41,851 nucleotides of DNA from an uncultured Selenomonas sp. (GTDB taxonomy: Bacteria > Bacillota > Negativicutes > Selenomonadales > Selenomonadaceae), in assembly GCA_905234515.1 (NCBI GenBank), contig CAJOIN010000006.1, positions 1-41,851 of the forward strand. The letters are read 5' to 3'. The notes beneath the pieces are model-generated. The model saw only the letters and a program-made list of their open reading frames with translations. It searched no databases and was not told where the DNA came from. A program made the translations under genes and the position numbers. Shown one piece after another: positions 32,811 through 41,851 of the stretch. Every line of letters starts with the position of its first letter. Position 1 is the first letter of the stretch.

Positions 32811-33581
32811 ATGGCATCTATGAAAGACGTGGCTAAGAAAGCAAAGGAATTCGCGCAGAAGAAAGCAGCCAAACTTTCCGAGTATATGGCACCTAATGGG
32901 AAATATTATGAGCAGAATGATATTGACTATTTGCTTAATCAGGGCTACAGCCTGAATGATGCTTTGGCATTGCTGGCTACCAGTGAGAAATATACCAAGA
33001 AGGGTTCTTCAGGCAAGAAAGAATCTGGTCATGGTGGTGGCAAGGGTTCAGGCAAGAAGGGCTCCGGAAGGAAGGGGGCCGGTGGTGGCGGCCGCATGGG
33101 ACGCGGCGCCAAACTGGCAGCCCTCACCGCTGCAGGTGGAGCTTCAGCGGCAGCAGCCAGGAAAGCCTATGCTAAGTATCAGGAAACCGGTGATGTAACT
33201 TACATTGACGAAATCATCGAAGAGTATGAAGAGGTAATCGAGTACGAGGAATACGAGTACGAAGATTATGAGGACGAATTCGAACTCGATGATGACGACG
33301 ACGATGACGACGACGACGATGACGACGATGATGATGATGATGATGACGAGGAAGATGACGACGAGGATGATGATGATAATGACGAGGAAGATGACGAGGA
33401 AGATGACGAGGAAGATGACGACGAGGATGTAGACGAGGAAGAAGAGGAAGAAGAAGAGGAGGACTACGAGGAGGAAGAAGAGGAAGAAGAGGATTACGAA
33501 GAAGAGGACGACGGCGATTATGACGACGGCGGCGATGATGATTACGATGACGGCGGGGATTATGATGATGACGATGAGTAA
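32811..33581 (+). CDS. Hypothetical bipolar protein: Lys/Gly-rich N-terminal half and poly-Asp/Glu C-terminal tail
   Basis: 256 aa; SD GGGAG upstream; GSSGKKESGHGGGKGSGKKGSGRKG linker; 20 consecutive Asp codons 33288-33347. Confidence 0.75.
   Translation: MASMKDVAKKAKEFAQKKAAKLSEYMAPNGKYYEQNDIDYLLNQGYSLNDALALLATSEKYTKKGSSGKKESGHGGGKGSGKKGSGRKGAGGGGRMGRGAKLAALTAAGGASAAAARKAYAKYQETGDVTYIDEIIEEYEEVIEYEEYEYEDYEDEFELDDDDDDDDDDDDDDDDDDDDEEDDDEDDDDNDEEDDEEDDEEDDDEDVDEEEEEEEEEDYEEEEEEEEDYEEEDDGDYDDGGDDDYDDGGDYDDDDE
33288..33580 (+). repeat. Low-complexity GAY/GAR trinucleotide tract
   Basis: Nearly uninterrupted GAT/GAC/GAG/GAA codons encoding Asp/Glu. Confidence 0.9.
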
Positions 33582-33614
33582 TTGCCATTGACATATAAAT
33601 CCTGATTTGCTAGA

Positions 33615-33811
33615 CTTGTAGAAGCGATGAAAAAGAGGAGTAGCGTCAGCTTCAGCGAGCGGTGATGGTGAAAGGCCGCAGGGACGTGAAAGGCACTTTG
33701 GAGCAGGAAAACAAGATAGCTTGAGGTGGGCGCCTTCGCGCCAATCAGGGTGGAACCGCGGGATTATAGTCTCGTCCCTGTAACTTTTAGTTGCAGGGGC
33801 GGGGCTTTTTT
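33615..33811 (+). ncRNA. T-box riboswitch (glycine) upstream of glyQS
   Basis: T-box AGGGTGGAACCGCG at 33747-33760; candidate GGC specifier 33692-33694 in GAAAGGCAC; terminator CCCTGTAAC-tttta-GTTGCAGGG...CTTTTTT. Confidence 0.9.
33771..33811 (+). terminator. T-box-controlled terminator
   Basis: CTCGTCCCTGTAACTTTTAGTTGCAGGGGCGGGGCTTTTTT. Confidence 0.85.
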
Positions 33812-33847
33812 GCATTCTTGTCCTTGCAGAATGAAGGAGTTGTAGCT

Positions 33848-34732
33848 ATGAAATTTCAGGAAATCATCCTGGCCCTGCAGAAATTCTGGTCGGAGCAGGG
33901 CTGCATCCTGGCCGAGCCCTATGATGTGGAAAAGGGCGCCGGCACCATGAACCCCTCCACTTTCCTGCGTGTCCTGGGCCCGGAGCCTTGGAACGTGGCC
34001 TATGTGGAGCCGTCCCGCCGCCCGGCTGACGGACGTTACGGTGACAACCCGAACCGCCTTTATCAACACCATCAGTTCCAGGTCATCATGAAGCCTTCCC
34101 CGGATAATATCCAGGAGCTTTATCTGGAGAGTCTGGAGCGCCTGGGCATCAATCCTGCCGAGCACGATATCCGTTTCGTGGAGGATAACTGGGAGTCCCC
34201 GACTCTCGGCGCCTGGGGCCTGGGCTGGGAGGTCTGGCTGGACGGCATGGAAATCACCCAGTTCACTTACTTCCAGCAGGTGGGCAGCCAGGACGTAAAG
34301 CCTGTAGCTTCTGAGATTACCTATGGTCTGGAGCGTCTGGCCATGTACATCCAGGGCGTTGATAATGTCTACGATGTTCAGTGGACTGATGACTACACCT
34401 ACGGTGATGTGTTCCATCAGAATGAGTATGAGCAGTCTGCTTATGCTTTCGACCTGTCCGATGAGAAACTGCTCTTCGAGCTCTTTGACAAGTATGAGGC
34501 CGAGGCTGTACGGGTTATCGAGAAGGGCTATGTGCATCCTGCCTATGACTATGTGCTGAAGTGCTCCCATACCTTCAACTTGTTGGATGCCCGGGGTGCT
34601 ATCTCCGTGTCCCAGCGTACGGCCTTCATCGGTCGCGTCCGCAAGCTGGCCCGCATGTGCGCAGAGTGTTACCTGAAGCAGCGTGAGGAGCTTGGCTATC
34701 CCATGCTGAACAGAGGAGGGAAAAAGGCATGA
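33848..34732 (+). CDS. glyQ: Glycyl-tRNA synthetase alpha subunit
   Basis: [59 protein letters not shown]; start ATG 33848. Confidence 0.97.
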   Translation: MKFQEIILALQKFWSEQGCILAEPYDVEKGAGTMNPSTFLRVLGPEPWNVAYVEPSRRPADGRYGDNPNRLYQHHQFQVIMKPSPDNIQELYLESLERLGINPAEHDIRFVEDNWESPTLGAWGLGWEVWLDGMEITQFTYFQQVGSQDVKPVASEITYGLERLAMYIQGVDNVYDVQWTDDYTYGDVFHQNEYEQSAYAFDLSDEKLLFELFDKYEAEAVRVIEKGYVHPAYDYVLKCSHTFNLLDARGAISVSQRTAFIGRVRKLARMCAECYLKQREELGYPMLNRGGKKA

Positions 34733-36804
34733 GCAAGAACTTACTTTTAGAAATCGGTACTGAGGAAGTCCCGGCTCATGTGATGCCCGGGATTCTCTCC
34801 GAACTCAAGGAAAAGGCAGAAAAGGCCCTGAAAGAGAACCGGGTGGCCTTCGAGAGCGTCCGCACCATCGGTACGCCCCGCCGTACGGCCCTGTTGGTCA
34901 CCGGTTTGGCTGACCGTCAGGAGGATGTGTCCAGCGAGAACCGCGGTCCTTCCGTGCAGATTGCCTTTGATGCTGATGGCAATGCCACCAAGGCTGCCCA
35001 GGGCTTTGCCAGGGGTCAGGGTGTGGCCCCCAAGGATCTGGTGGTGAAGGATGGCTATGTCTATGCTATGGTCCATGAGGAAGGCAAAGCTACGGCTGAG
35101 CTTCTGCAGACCATCTTGCCGGAGTTGATCTGCTCCCTGTCCTTCCCCAACAATATGCGCTGGCGCGACCTGGACTTCAAGTTCATCCGTCCCCTGCGCT
35201 GGATTGTGGCTCTCTTGGGCAGCGAGGTCATTCCCTTTGAGGTGGCTGAGGTCCAGTCCGGCCGTGTGAGCCGCGGACACCGCTTCCTCTCCCCGAACCG
35301 TGCCCACAACGGCGAGTTCGAGATTGCCGATGCTGACAGCTATGAAAAGACCTGCGAGGAGCAGTTTGTCATTGTGGATCAGGAGCGCCGCAAGGCCATG
35401 ATTCGTGAGCAGATTGTGGAGGTGGCCAAGGCCAACGGCGGTCAGGCTGAGATTTCCGAAGACCTTCTTGAGGAAGTCCTCTATCTGGTAGAGTATCCCA
35501 CGGCTCTCTGCGGCAAGTTCGACGACAAGTACCTGCTGCTGCCCCCTGAGACGGTCATCACTCCCATGCGTGACCATCAGCGCTACTTCCCGGTGAAGAG
35601 CAGCGAGGGCAAGCTCATGCCGCTTTTCATAACCGTGCGTAACGGTGGCAAGGAGCATCTGGAGACTGTCCAGCACGGCAACGAGCGCGTGCTGCGCGCC
35701 CGTCTGGAGGATGCACAGTTCTTCTTCGATGAGGACCGCAAGAAGAGCCTGGAGGAGCATCGTGAGAAGCTCAAGACCGTTGTGTTCCAGCAGGGCTTGG
35801 GCAATATGTTCGAGAAGTCCGAGCGTTTGGCTGAGCTCTCTGACTTTATCGCTTCTGAACTCAAGGCTGATGAGAAGGTCGCAAAGCACGCTCATCGCGC
35901 CGCCATCCTCTGCAAGGCAGACCTGGTCACCGGTATGGTGACGGAGTTCACTGAGCTGCAGGGCATTATGGGCCGCGAATATGCCAAGCTGGATGGGGAG
36001 TGCGAGAAGGTGGCTGTAGCCATTGACGAGCATTACATGCCCCGCTTCGCAGGTGACAACCAGCCCCAGTCCGAGGCAGGCCGCATTGTCAGCGTGGCAG
36101 ATAAAATTGACACCATCGTGGGCACCTTCTCCCGTGGCAAGATCCCCACGGGCTCCCAGGATCCCTTCGCCCTGCGCCGTCAGGCCCTGGGTTTGGTGAA
36201 CATGATGATTGAGGCCAAGTGGCAGCTGAGCCTTTCCAAAGTGGTGGCCAAGTCCATGGACCTCTACGGTATCACCGATGAGGCTGCCCGTCAGAAGATG
36301 CAGCAGGATGTGGCTGACTTCATGCGCCTGCGCCTGAAGAACGTGCTGGAGGGCGAGAGCATCCGCTATGATGTCATTGATGCTGTCATGGCTGATGTGA
36401 ATGACATTTATGCCGTAGAGCTGCGCGCTCAGGCTGTGCAGAAGTTCGTGGGCACCGAGGCTGCAGTGGGCAATATCCAGGCCTTTGTCCGGGCTGCCAA
36501 TCTGGCTGCCAAGGCTGAGACAGAAGGCTTCAAGGAGGAGCTTTTCCAGGTGGAGGCAGAAAAGGCCCTGGGCCAGGTCTGCCGCTCCACGGAGAGCTCT
36601 GTGCAGAGCCTGCTGGCTGGCCAGGATTATGTGGGGGCTATCGACGCCCTTACGGAACTCACGGCTCCCATCGACAAGTTCTTCGAGGATGTCATGGTCA
36701 TGGACAAGGACGAGGCCGTCAGGAACAACCGCCTGGGCCTGTTGAAGTCCATCGACAACCTGGTGGGCAAGGTTGCTGATTTCAGCAAGATTGTGCTGGC
36801 CTAA
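34729..36804 (+). CDS. glyS: Glycyl-tRNA synthetase beta subunit
   Basis: [38 protein letters not shown] overlap with glyQ. Confidence 0.97.
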   Translation: MSKNLLLEIGTEEVPAHVMPGILSELKEKAEKALKENRVAFESVRTIGTPRRTALLVTGLADRQEDVSSENRGPSVQIAFDADGNATKAAQGFARGQGVAPKDLVVKDGYVYAMVHEEGKATAELLQTILPELICSLSFPNNMRWRDLDFKFIRPLRWIVALLGSEVIPFEVAEVQSGRVSRGHRFLSPNRAHNGEFEIADADSYEKTCEEQFVIVDQERRKAMIREQIVEVAKANGGQAEISEDLLEEVLYLVEYPTALCGKFDDKYLLLPPETVITPMRDHQRYFPVKSSEGKLMPLFITVRNGGKEHLETVQHGNERVLRARLEDAQFFFDEDRKKSLEEHREKLKTVVFQQGLGNMFEKSERLAELSDFIASELKADEKVAKHAHRAAILCKADLVTGMVTEFTELQGIMGREYAKLDGECEKVAVAIDEHYMPRFAGDNQPQSEAGRIVSVADKIDTIVGTFSRGKIPTGSQDPFALRRQALGLVNMMIEAKWQLSLSKVVAKSMDLYGITDEAARQKMQQDVADFMRLRLKNVLEGESIRYDVIDAVMADVNDIYAVELRAQAVQKFVGTEAAVGNIQAFVRAANLAAKAETEGFKEELFQVEAEKALGQVCRSTESSVQSLLAGQDYVGAIDALTELTAPIDKFFEDVMVMDKDEAVRNNRLGLLKSIDNLVGKVADFSKIVLA

Positions 36805-36823
36805 ACAACATAACGTCAATTAC

Positions 36824-36859
36824 AACACCTCTTGTCTTTTTAGACGGGGGGTGTTTTTT
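36824..36859 (+). terminator. Rho-independent terminator after glyS
   Basis: AACACCTCTTGTCTttttAGACGGGGGGTGTTTTTTG. Confidence 0.85.
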
Positions 36860-36961
36860 GTAAAAAAATTTATTTCTGAAGAGGATTTTTTTAAAATAGG
36901 GCGAATTGTAAACTTGTATAGTTTATTTATGACAATTTTTCAGCATCCCAAGGAGGTTTCT

Positions 36962-38182
36962 ATGGATTTTTCAACATATCTGAAAAATTACCCCAATGCA
37001 GAGGGCCGTTTTGGCAAGTTTGGTGGAGCGTATTTGCCGGAAAAGCTTATTCCTGCTTTTGAAGAAATTACCCAGGCTTATCTGACCATCTGTCATTCTT
37101 CCCAGTTCGTCAACGAGCTGCGGCGCATTCGCAGGGAATTCCAGGGGCGGCCTACGCCAGTGTACCACTGCGAGCGAATTTCCCGGAAACTGGGCAACTG
37201 CCAGATCTACCTAAAGCGTGAGGACCTGAATCATACGGGGGCTCACAAGCTTAACCACTGCATGGGTGAGGGCCTGCTGGCCAAATTCATGGGCAAAAAG
37301 CGCATCATCGCTGAAACTGGCGCTGGCCAGCACGGTGTGGCCCTGGCCACTGCCGCAGCTTTTTTTGGCCTGGAATGCACTATCTACATGGGTGAGGTGG
37401 ACATTGCCAAGCAGGCTCCTAATGTGGCTCGCATGAAGATTTTGGGTGCCAATGTGGTGCCCGTTACCCATGGTCTCAAAACCTTGAAGGAAGCTGTGGA
37501 TGCGGCCTTTGAAGATTATCTGGAAAACTATAAGGAAACCATCTACTGCATCGGTTCTGCCGTGGGACCCCATCCCTTCCCGCTGATGGTCAGGGATTTC
37601 CAGACCATTGTGGGCATTGAGGCTCGGGAACAGTTCAAGGACATGATGGGCTTCTTGCCGGATGTTGTCACCGCCTGCGTAGGCGGCGGCAGCAACTCCA
37701 TCGGCATGTTCGTGCCCTTCCTGAATGACCCGGTGGAAATCGTGGGGGTTGAGCCCCTGGGACGGGGGGAGAAGATGGGGGACCATGCTGCCTCCATGAC
37801 CTACGGTTCCGAGGGTGTCATGCATGGTTTTGACAGCATCATGCTCAAGGATGAGAACGGTGACCCAGCCCCGGTTTATTCCGTGGCCAGCGGTCTGGAT
37901 TACCCCTCCGTGGGTCCGGAGCATGCTTTCCTTCGTGAGGCGGGCCGGGTGAAGTACGATTCCGTCACAGACGAGGAGGCCATTGATGCCTTCTTCAAGC
38001 TCTCCCGCTACGAGGGCATCATCCCTGCTCTGGAGAGCGCCCATGCCGTGGCCTACGCCATGCGCCGGGCCAAGGAGATGAAGACCGGCTCCATCCTCGT
38101 GAACCTCAGCGGTCGTGGGGACAAGGACCTGGACTACGTCATCGAGCATTACGGTTTGGGTGAGGAATACAAGGATTTTTGA
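36962..38182 (+). CDS. trpB: Tryptophan synthase beta chain-like PLP enzyme (stand-alone)
   Basis: [66 protein letters not shown]; start ATG 36962 after AAGGAGG. Confidence 0.88.
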   Translation: MDFSTYLKNYPNAEGRFGKFGGAYLPEKLIPAFEEITQAYLTICHSSQFVNELRRIRREFQGRPTPVYHCERISRKLGNCQIYLKREDLNHTGAHKLNHCMGEGLLAKFMGKKRIIAETGAGQHGVALATAAAFFGLECTIYMGEVDIAKQAPNVARMKILGANVVPVTHGLKTLKEAVDAAFEDYLENYKETIYCIGSAVGPHPFPLMVRDFQTIVGIEAREQFKDMMGFLPDVVTACVGGGSNSIGMFVPFLNDPVEIVGVEPLGRGEKMGDHAASMTYGSEGVMHGFDSIMLKDENGDPAPVYSVASGLDYPSVGPEHAFLREAGRVKYDSVTDEEAIDAFFKLSRYEGIIPALESAHAVAYAMRRAKEMKTGSILVNLSGRGDKDLDYVIEHYGLGEEYKDF

Positions 38183-38201
38183 TATTTAATTGCATAAGTA
38201 T

Positions 38202-38245
38202 ATCACAAAGCAGCCCCCCGGAAATCCGGGGGGCTGCTTTGTGAT
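38202..38245. terminator. Bidirectional terminator between convergent trpB and cytochrome gene
   Basis: ATCACAAAGCAGCCCCCCGG-aaat-CCGGGGGGCTGCTTTGTGAT, perfect 20 bp stem. Confidence 0.88.
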
Positions 38246-38268
38246 GTGTAGCTGTTTTTAGGGGATAA

Positions 38269-38811
38269 TTACTTCTGCTCGCCTTTCTTGGCCCATTCAG
38301 GAGGCAGGTTCTGCAGGAATTCGAAGTTGTGGCATTCCATGCATTTAGCCTTGGATTTCTCATGGCTGTAGTGGCAGTCAGAGCAGACCAGGTCGCCCAG
38401 GTGTGAATCATGGGGATTCTTGCCATCGTAGTTGGTCTTGGCGACGATGTCCTCAACCTTGTGGCACTTGGTGCACATTTCATTGTCAAAGGCACGCTGC
38501 TGAGGGGGATTGTCGAAATCATCTGTTACGTACCAGTATGTTTCGTTCAGCTTGTCGATCATGCCATTGTCATGGCAGTCGATGCAGGCCACCCCTGCTT
38601 CCATGTGGGAGTGGGACATGAGGTCATCATGATAATAGCCATCTACATAGGTCTCCATGCCATGGCAGGGTGAGCAGGACATTTCCGGGAAATGGGCCTC
38701 CACCACGTGCATGGCAGCCATGCTGGCGCAGCCCATGAGGAAAATTCCCACCAGACAGGCCAGAGGACGCTGTTTGGCAAAGCCCAGGGCCTTCATGATA
38801 AGATCTTTCAT
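38269..38811 (-). CDS. Membrane-anchored multiheme cytochrome c (NapC/NirT/NrfH-like), five CXXCH motifs
   Basis: N-terminal TM; CSPCH, CIDCH, CTKCH, CSDCH, CMECH. Confidence 0.88.
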   Translation of the reverse strand: MKDLIMKALGFAKQRPLACLVGIFLMGCASMAAMHVVEAHFPEMSCSPCHGMETYVDGYYHDDLMSHSHMEAGVACIDCHDNGMIDKLNETYWYVTDDFDNPPQQRAFDNEMCTKCHKVEDIVAKTNYDGKNPHDSHLGDLVCSDCHYSHEKSKAKCMECHNFEFLQNLPPEWAKKGEQK

Positions 38812-39030
38812 AAGGCAGTTCCTCCTTTCTTAGGAAGTTGAGGGCAAATATACTTTGCTTGTTTTCATTATATAAGCTGGAGGATAAAACAGCCTTAAGG
38901 GAATAGATGAAAATAAGGAGCTTTCTTTTGTGCATTCCTACAAAGGCAAATACTCATCCCTAATTTATAATAAGCAAAGACATTATTTTTTAGTTCATAT
39001 AGCGTGTTGACGAATTAGGGGGAGAGAAAT

Positions 39031-40731
39031 ATGGAGCAGAAACAGGGAATGTCGAGAAGAAACTTCCTGAAGGTCGGGGCCCTGGCTGCGGTGGGCACCA
39101 TGGCCTCCGGGCTGCTGGCTGGCTGCGGCAATGGCCGCACCGACCATGTGAGGAAGGACAAGAGCGGCGCAGGCATCGGCGCAGAGCCGGAATTCATGAA
39201 GGCGCCGGCTCCCATTGCGGACAGCAGCATAAAGGAAACAAAAGAAGCTGATGTCATCGTGGTGGGGGCGGGCATGAGCGGCCTCTGTGCTGCTGCATCT
39301 GCTGCCGAATCCGGGGCCAAGGTCATCGTCATTGAGAAGGGACCTACCATCAATTTCCGCAGCTTTGACTACGGCGCAGTAAACTCCAAGGTGCAGCTTT
39401 CTGTGGGCAACCAGCTCAATCCTCTGGAGGTCACCAGGGAAATCATGCGCTGGGGTGGCTACAAGGCCGACCAGAGGGTGGTCAAGCTCTTCTCCGAGAA
39501 GAGCGGCATGGTCAATGACTGGATTGTGGACCATGCAGAGAAGCTGGGCTGCAAGGTGAAGTCCGTATGGACCAAGGAAGACCAGATGTCTCCCAATGCC
39601 ACCATTCCCAATATTCCCACCCTGTCCTTTGTGCTGGAGCCTCCTGCTGGGGCAGCTGAGTCTACGCCTAAGGGCATGATTGGCGGCAATGCGGTTATTG
39701 CCATGGCCTATACCCTGAAGACCACTGCCGAGAAGCTGGGGGCGGAAATCATTTACGAGACTCCTGGTGTTCAGCTGGTGCGCCCCAACAACGAGGGGCG
39801 GGTCACTGGCGTCATTGCCAAGAACGCTGCCGGGGAGTACATCAAGTTCAACGCCAAGAAGGGTGTCATCCTCTGCTCCGGCGATTACGGTCATGACGAG
39901 GAAATGCTGAACTATTTTATCCCTGCTGCCAAGAAGGTGCAGAAGATCCTCTATCCCAACAGCTTCAACACTGGCGATGGGCAGAAGATGGGTCTTTGGG
40001 TAGGGGCCGGCATTGATGAGGGCCCCCATGCCCCCATGCTCTTTGACAATGCCCTGTTGGACCCGGACGGGAACCCCGGCGGCCGCATGGACGCCATTCC
40101 CCGTCAGCCCTGGCTGGCCGTGAACCACAACGGTGAGCGCTATGCCAACGAGGACCTGCCCTTTGCTTACATTTCCAATGCTGTGCGCCAGCAGGTGGGA
40201 CTCACCCGCTGGACTATCTGGGATGCCAAGTGGCCTGAGGAGGCTCCCCGTTTCAAGCAGAGTGCCTGCAAGAAGCTGGAGTTCCATCATCGCATCAAAG
40301 AATTCAACGAGCTGGTGGAAAAGGGCGTCATTGTGAAAGCAGACACTTTGGAGGAGCTGGCTCAGAAGGCCCACCTGCCCTATGAGAACTTAAAGGCCAC
40401 TGTGGACCGTTACAATGAATTGGCCCGCAAGGGTGTGGATGAGGACTTCGGCAAGGACAAGACATATCTCACCACGGTGGAAAAGGGACCTTTCTACGCC
40501 GGCCATATCGGCACTTCTTTGCTGGTTACTCTGGGGGGCCTTACCATCAATGACAAGCTCCAGGTACTGGACAAGGAGCGCAAGGTCATTCCCGGGCTCT
40601 ATGCAGCAGGCAACGCCTCCGGCAGCTTCTTTGCCACGGATTATCCCATTGTGGTCACGGGCTGCAGCCATGGCCGCGCTTATACTTTCGGTTATTTGGC
40701 AGGCAAGAGTGTAATGGAGGATAAAGCGTGA
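39031..40731 (+). CDS. Tat-exported FAD-dependent reductase (fumarate reductase/urocanate reductase flavoprotein superfamily)
   Basis: Tat motif SRRNFLK plus lipobox-like LLAGC; ADVIVVGAGMSGLCAAASAAESGAKVIVIEKGPT; C-terminal VIPGLYAAGNASGSFF...GRAYTFGYLAGKSV. Confidence 0.9.
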   Translation: MEQKQGMSRRNFLKVGALAAVGTMASGLLAGCGNGRTDHVRKDKSGAGIGAEPEFMKAPAPIADSSIKETKEADVIVVGAGMSGLCAAASAAESGAKVIVIEKGPTINFRSFDYGAVNSKVQLSVGNQLNPLEVTREIMRWGGYKADQRVVKLFSEKSGMVNDWIVDHAEKLGCKVKSVWTKEDQMSPNATIPNIPTLSFVLEPPAGAAESTPKGMIGGNAVIAMAYTLKTTAEKLGAEIIYETPGVQLVRPNNEGRVTGVIAKNAAGEYIKFNAKKGVILCSGDYGHDEEMLNYFIPAAKKVQKILYPNSFNTGDGQKMGLWVGAGIDEGPHAPMLFDNALLDPDGNPGGRMDAIPRQPWLAVNHNGERYANEDLPFAYISNAVRQQVGLTRWTIWDAKWPEEAPRFKQSACKKLEFHHRIKEFNELVEKGVIVKADTLEELAQKAHLPYENLKATVDRYNELARKGVDEDFGKDKTYLTTVEKGPFYAGHIGTSLLVTLGGLTINDKLQVLDKERKVIPGLYAAGNASGSFFATDYPIVVTGCSHGRAYTFGYLAGKSVMEDKA

Positions 40732-41851
40732 AAAAGAGCAGCTTATTTGCAGCAGCAGTTGCAGCAGGTTCCATGTTAGTCAGTGCCAGCGGCCAGGCCG
40801 CCCAGAACCCCTTCAGTGATGTGCCCCAAGACCATTGGGCCTATGATGCGGTGGACCAGCTGGCCGCAGATGGGGTTATTGAGGGCTATGGTGACAGCAC
40901 CTTCCGTGGTGACCGTTCCATTACCCGCTATGAAATGAGCCAGATGGTGGCTAAGGCCATGGCGAAAAATGACCTGAAAGCAGAGGACAAGGCTCTTGTT
41001 GACAAGCTCAGTGCCGAGTTCAGCCAGGAGCTGGCTTCCCTGGGGATTCGGGTGACAGAGCTGGAGCGCAATGCGGACAACTTCCGCTTTGACGGCTTCT
41101 TCCGCATCCGTTATGAGCACTTTGGCAAAGAGAACAAGATTGATGATACAACCAAGGCCTATATAGAGCTTTATGGCCATGGCCGGGTGAATGAGCATTG
41201 GTCTGCAGAGTCCAAGCACAAGCTTACCCTGGACATGAAGAAGGATGCTGGCGCCCCTGGCACCATTCAGACCACCAATATGTACGCTTTGGGCAAGTAC
41301 AAGAATTTCACGGTGAAATTCGGCGAGTTCGACACGGTGGATGGCTATGCCTACACCCATGAGGACCCTATGTCCGGTGTGCAGGTGGAGTTTGGCAAGA
41401 AGCTCAAGACCCGCCTTTCCTGGGGACGCATTGAGAATCCCAACAATAACTTCAGTGCGGCAGGCTACGGGGCCATCACCATGCGCTATCCCCTTACCAA
41501 GAAGTTCAACCTCTACGGCGGCTACCATTACTTCCGTGCTGTAGACCCAGGGTACAAGCAGATTGGCGATGACAATTACGGCATTGCCAATGTGGGCTTT
41601 GACACCCTCTTGGGCAAGAACTTCCGCTTTGTGGCCCTCTATGCCAGGAGCTCAGCCGAAACCAAGCTGAACAAGAACGGCTACTTCCTGGAGCTGGACT
41701 ACAAGCGCATGGATCTCCAGAATCCAGGCACATATATGATCATGCTCAGGAACTTCCGGGTGAATGATGCCACGGCTATTTCTTCCCGTTATGAAGCCTA
41801 CACCCATGGCAATGTCCAGGGCACGGAGCTGGGCTTCTGCTATGCTCCTAT
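40728..41851 (+). CDS. SLH-domain outer-membrane porin (OmpM/Mep45-like), 3' truncated by window
   Basis: GTG start overlapping previous stop; signal peptide; NPFSDVPQDHWAYDAVDQLAADGVIEGYGDSTFRGDRSITRYEMSQMVAKAM SLH domain followed by beta-strand-rich sequence; open to window end; not in ORF track. Confidence 0.88.
   Translation, partial: MKKSSLFAAAVAAGSMLVSASGQAAQNPFSDVPQDHWAYDAVDQLAADGVIEGYGDSTFRGDRSITRYEMSQMVAKAMAKNDLKAEDKALVDKLSAEFSQELASLGIRVTELERNADNFRFDGFFRIRYEHFGKENKIDDTTKAYIELYGHGRVNEHWSAESKHKLTLDMKKDAGAPGTIQTTNMYALGKYKNFTVKFGEFDTVDGYAYTHEDPMSGVQVEFGKKLKTRLSWGRIENPNNNFSAAGYGAITMRYPLTKKFNLYGGYHYFRAVDPGYKQIGDDNYGIANVGFDTLLGKNFRFVALYARSSAETKLNKNGYFLELDYKRMDLQNPGTYMIMLRNFRVNDATAISSRYEAYTHGNVQGTELGFCYAP

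Noticed and set aside
33288-33580. Tandem repeat or CRISPR-like array
   Set aside because: No direct repeat/spacer periodicity; it is a codon-level Asp/Glu low-complexity tract inside an ORF.
33144-33815. Ile/Val-rich and His/Arg-rich minus-strand ORFs (33144..33815, 33214..33594) opposite the acidic tract
   Set aside because: Reverse complement of GAY/GAR repeats yields stop-free IV- or HR-rich frames automatically, and they run into the T-box.
36860-36961. Tryptophan-responsive T-box or attenuator upstream of trpB
   Set aside because: No AGGGTGGNACCGCG-type motif and no Trp-rich leader peptide visible; the spacer is short and AT-rich.

Overview
The window is a 41.9 kb chromosomal segment. 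It probably comes from a diderm Firmicute (Negativicutes, Selenomonas-like); that is inferred from the SLH-domain porin and gene content, with no database check. From left to right it contains: the 3' end of rny, a small unknown gene, ymdB, spoVS, a PHP phosphoesterase and a P-loop/Asp23-like fusion; an RND efflux pair whose permease is split by a frameshift; a very long ribosomal block (L7Ae-like, rpsL, rpsG, fusA, tuf, then the S10/spc/alpha operons to rplQ, including secY, adk, infA, rpmJ, rpoA); a SYLF-domain exported protein; a group-B-like [FeFe] hydrogenase on the minus strand; a C11 (clostripain-like) peptidase separated from its lipoprotein signal by a frameshift; an extremely acidic poly-Asp/Glu protein; a glycine T-box followed by glyQ-glyS; a stand-alone trpB-like gene; and a redox module made of a pentaheme cytochrome c, a divergent Tat flavoprotein reductase and a translationally coupled SLH porin that runs off the end. 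The observations most worth follow-up are the reductase/cytochrome/porin module, the bipolar poly-acidic protein next to the C11 peptidase, structured intergenic RNA candidates at tuf-rpsJ and upstream of infA, 5'-terminal hairpins at predicted transcription starts, and two frameshifts. No CRISPR array, tRNA, rRNA or mobile element was recognised.
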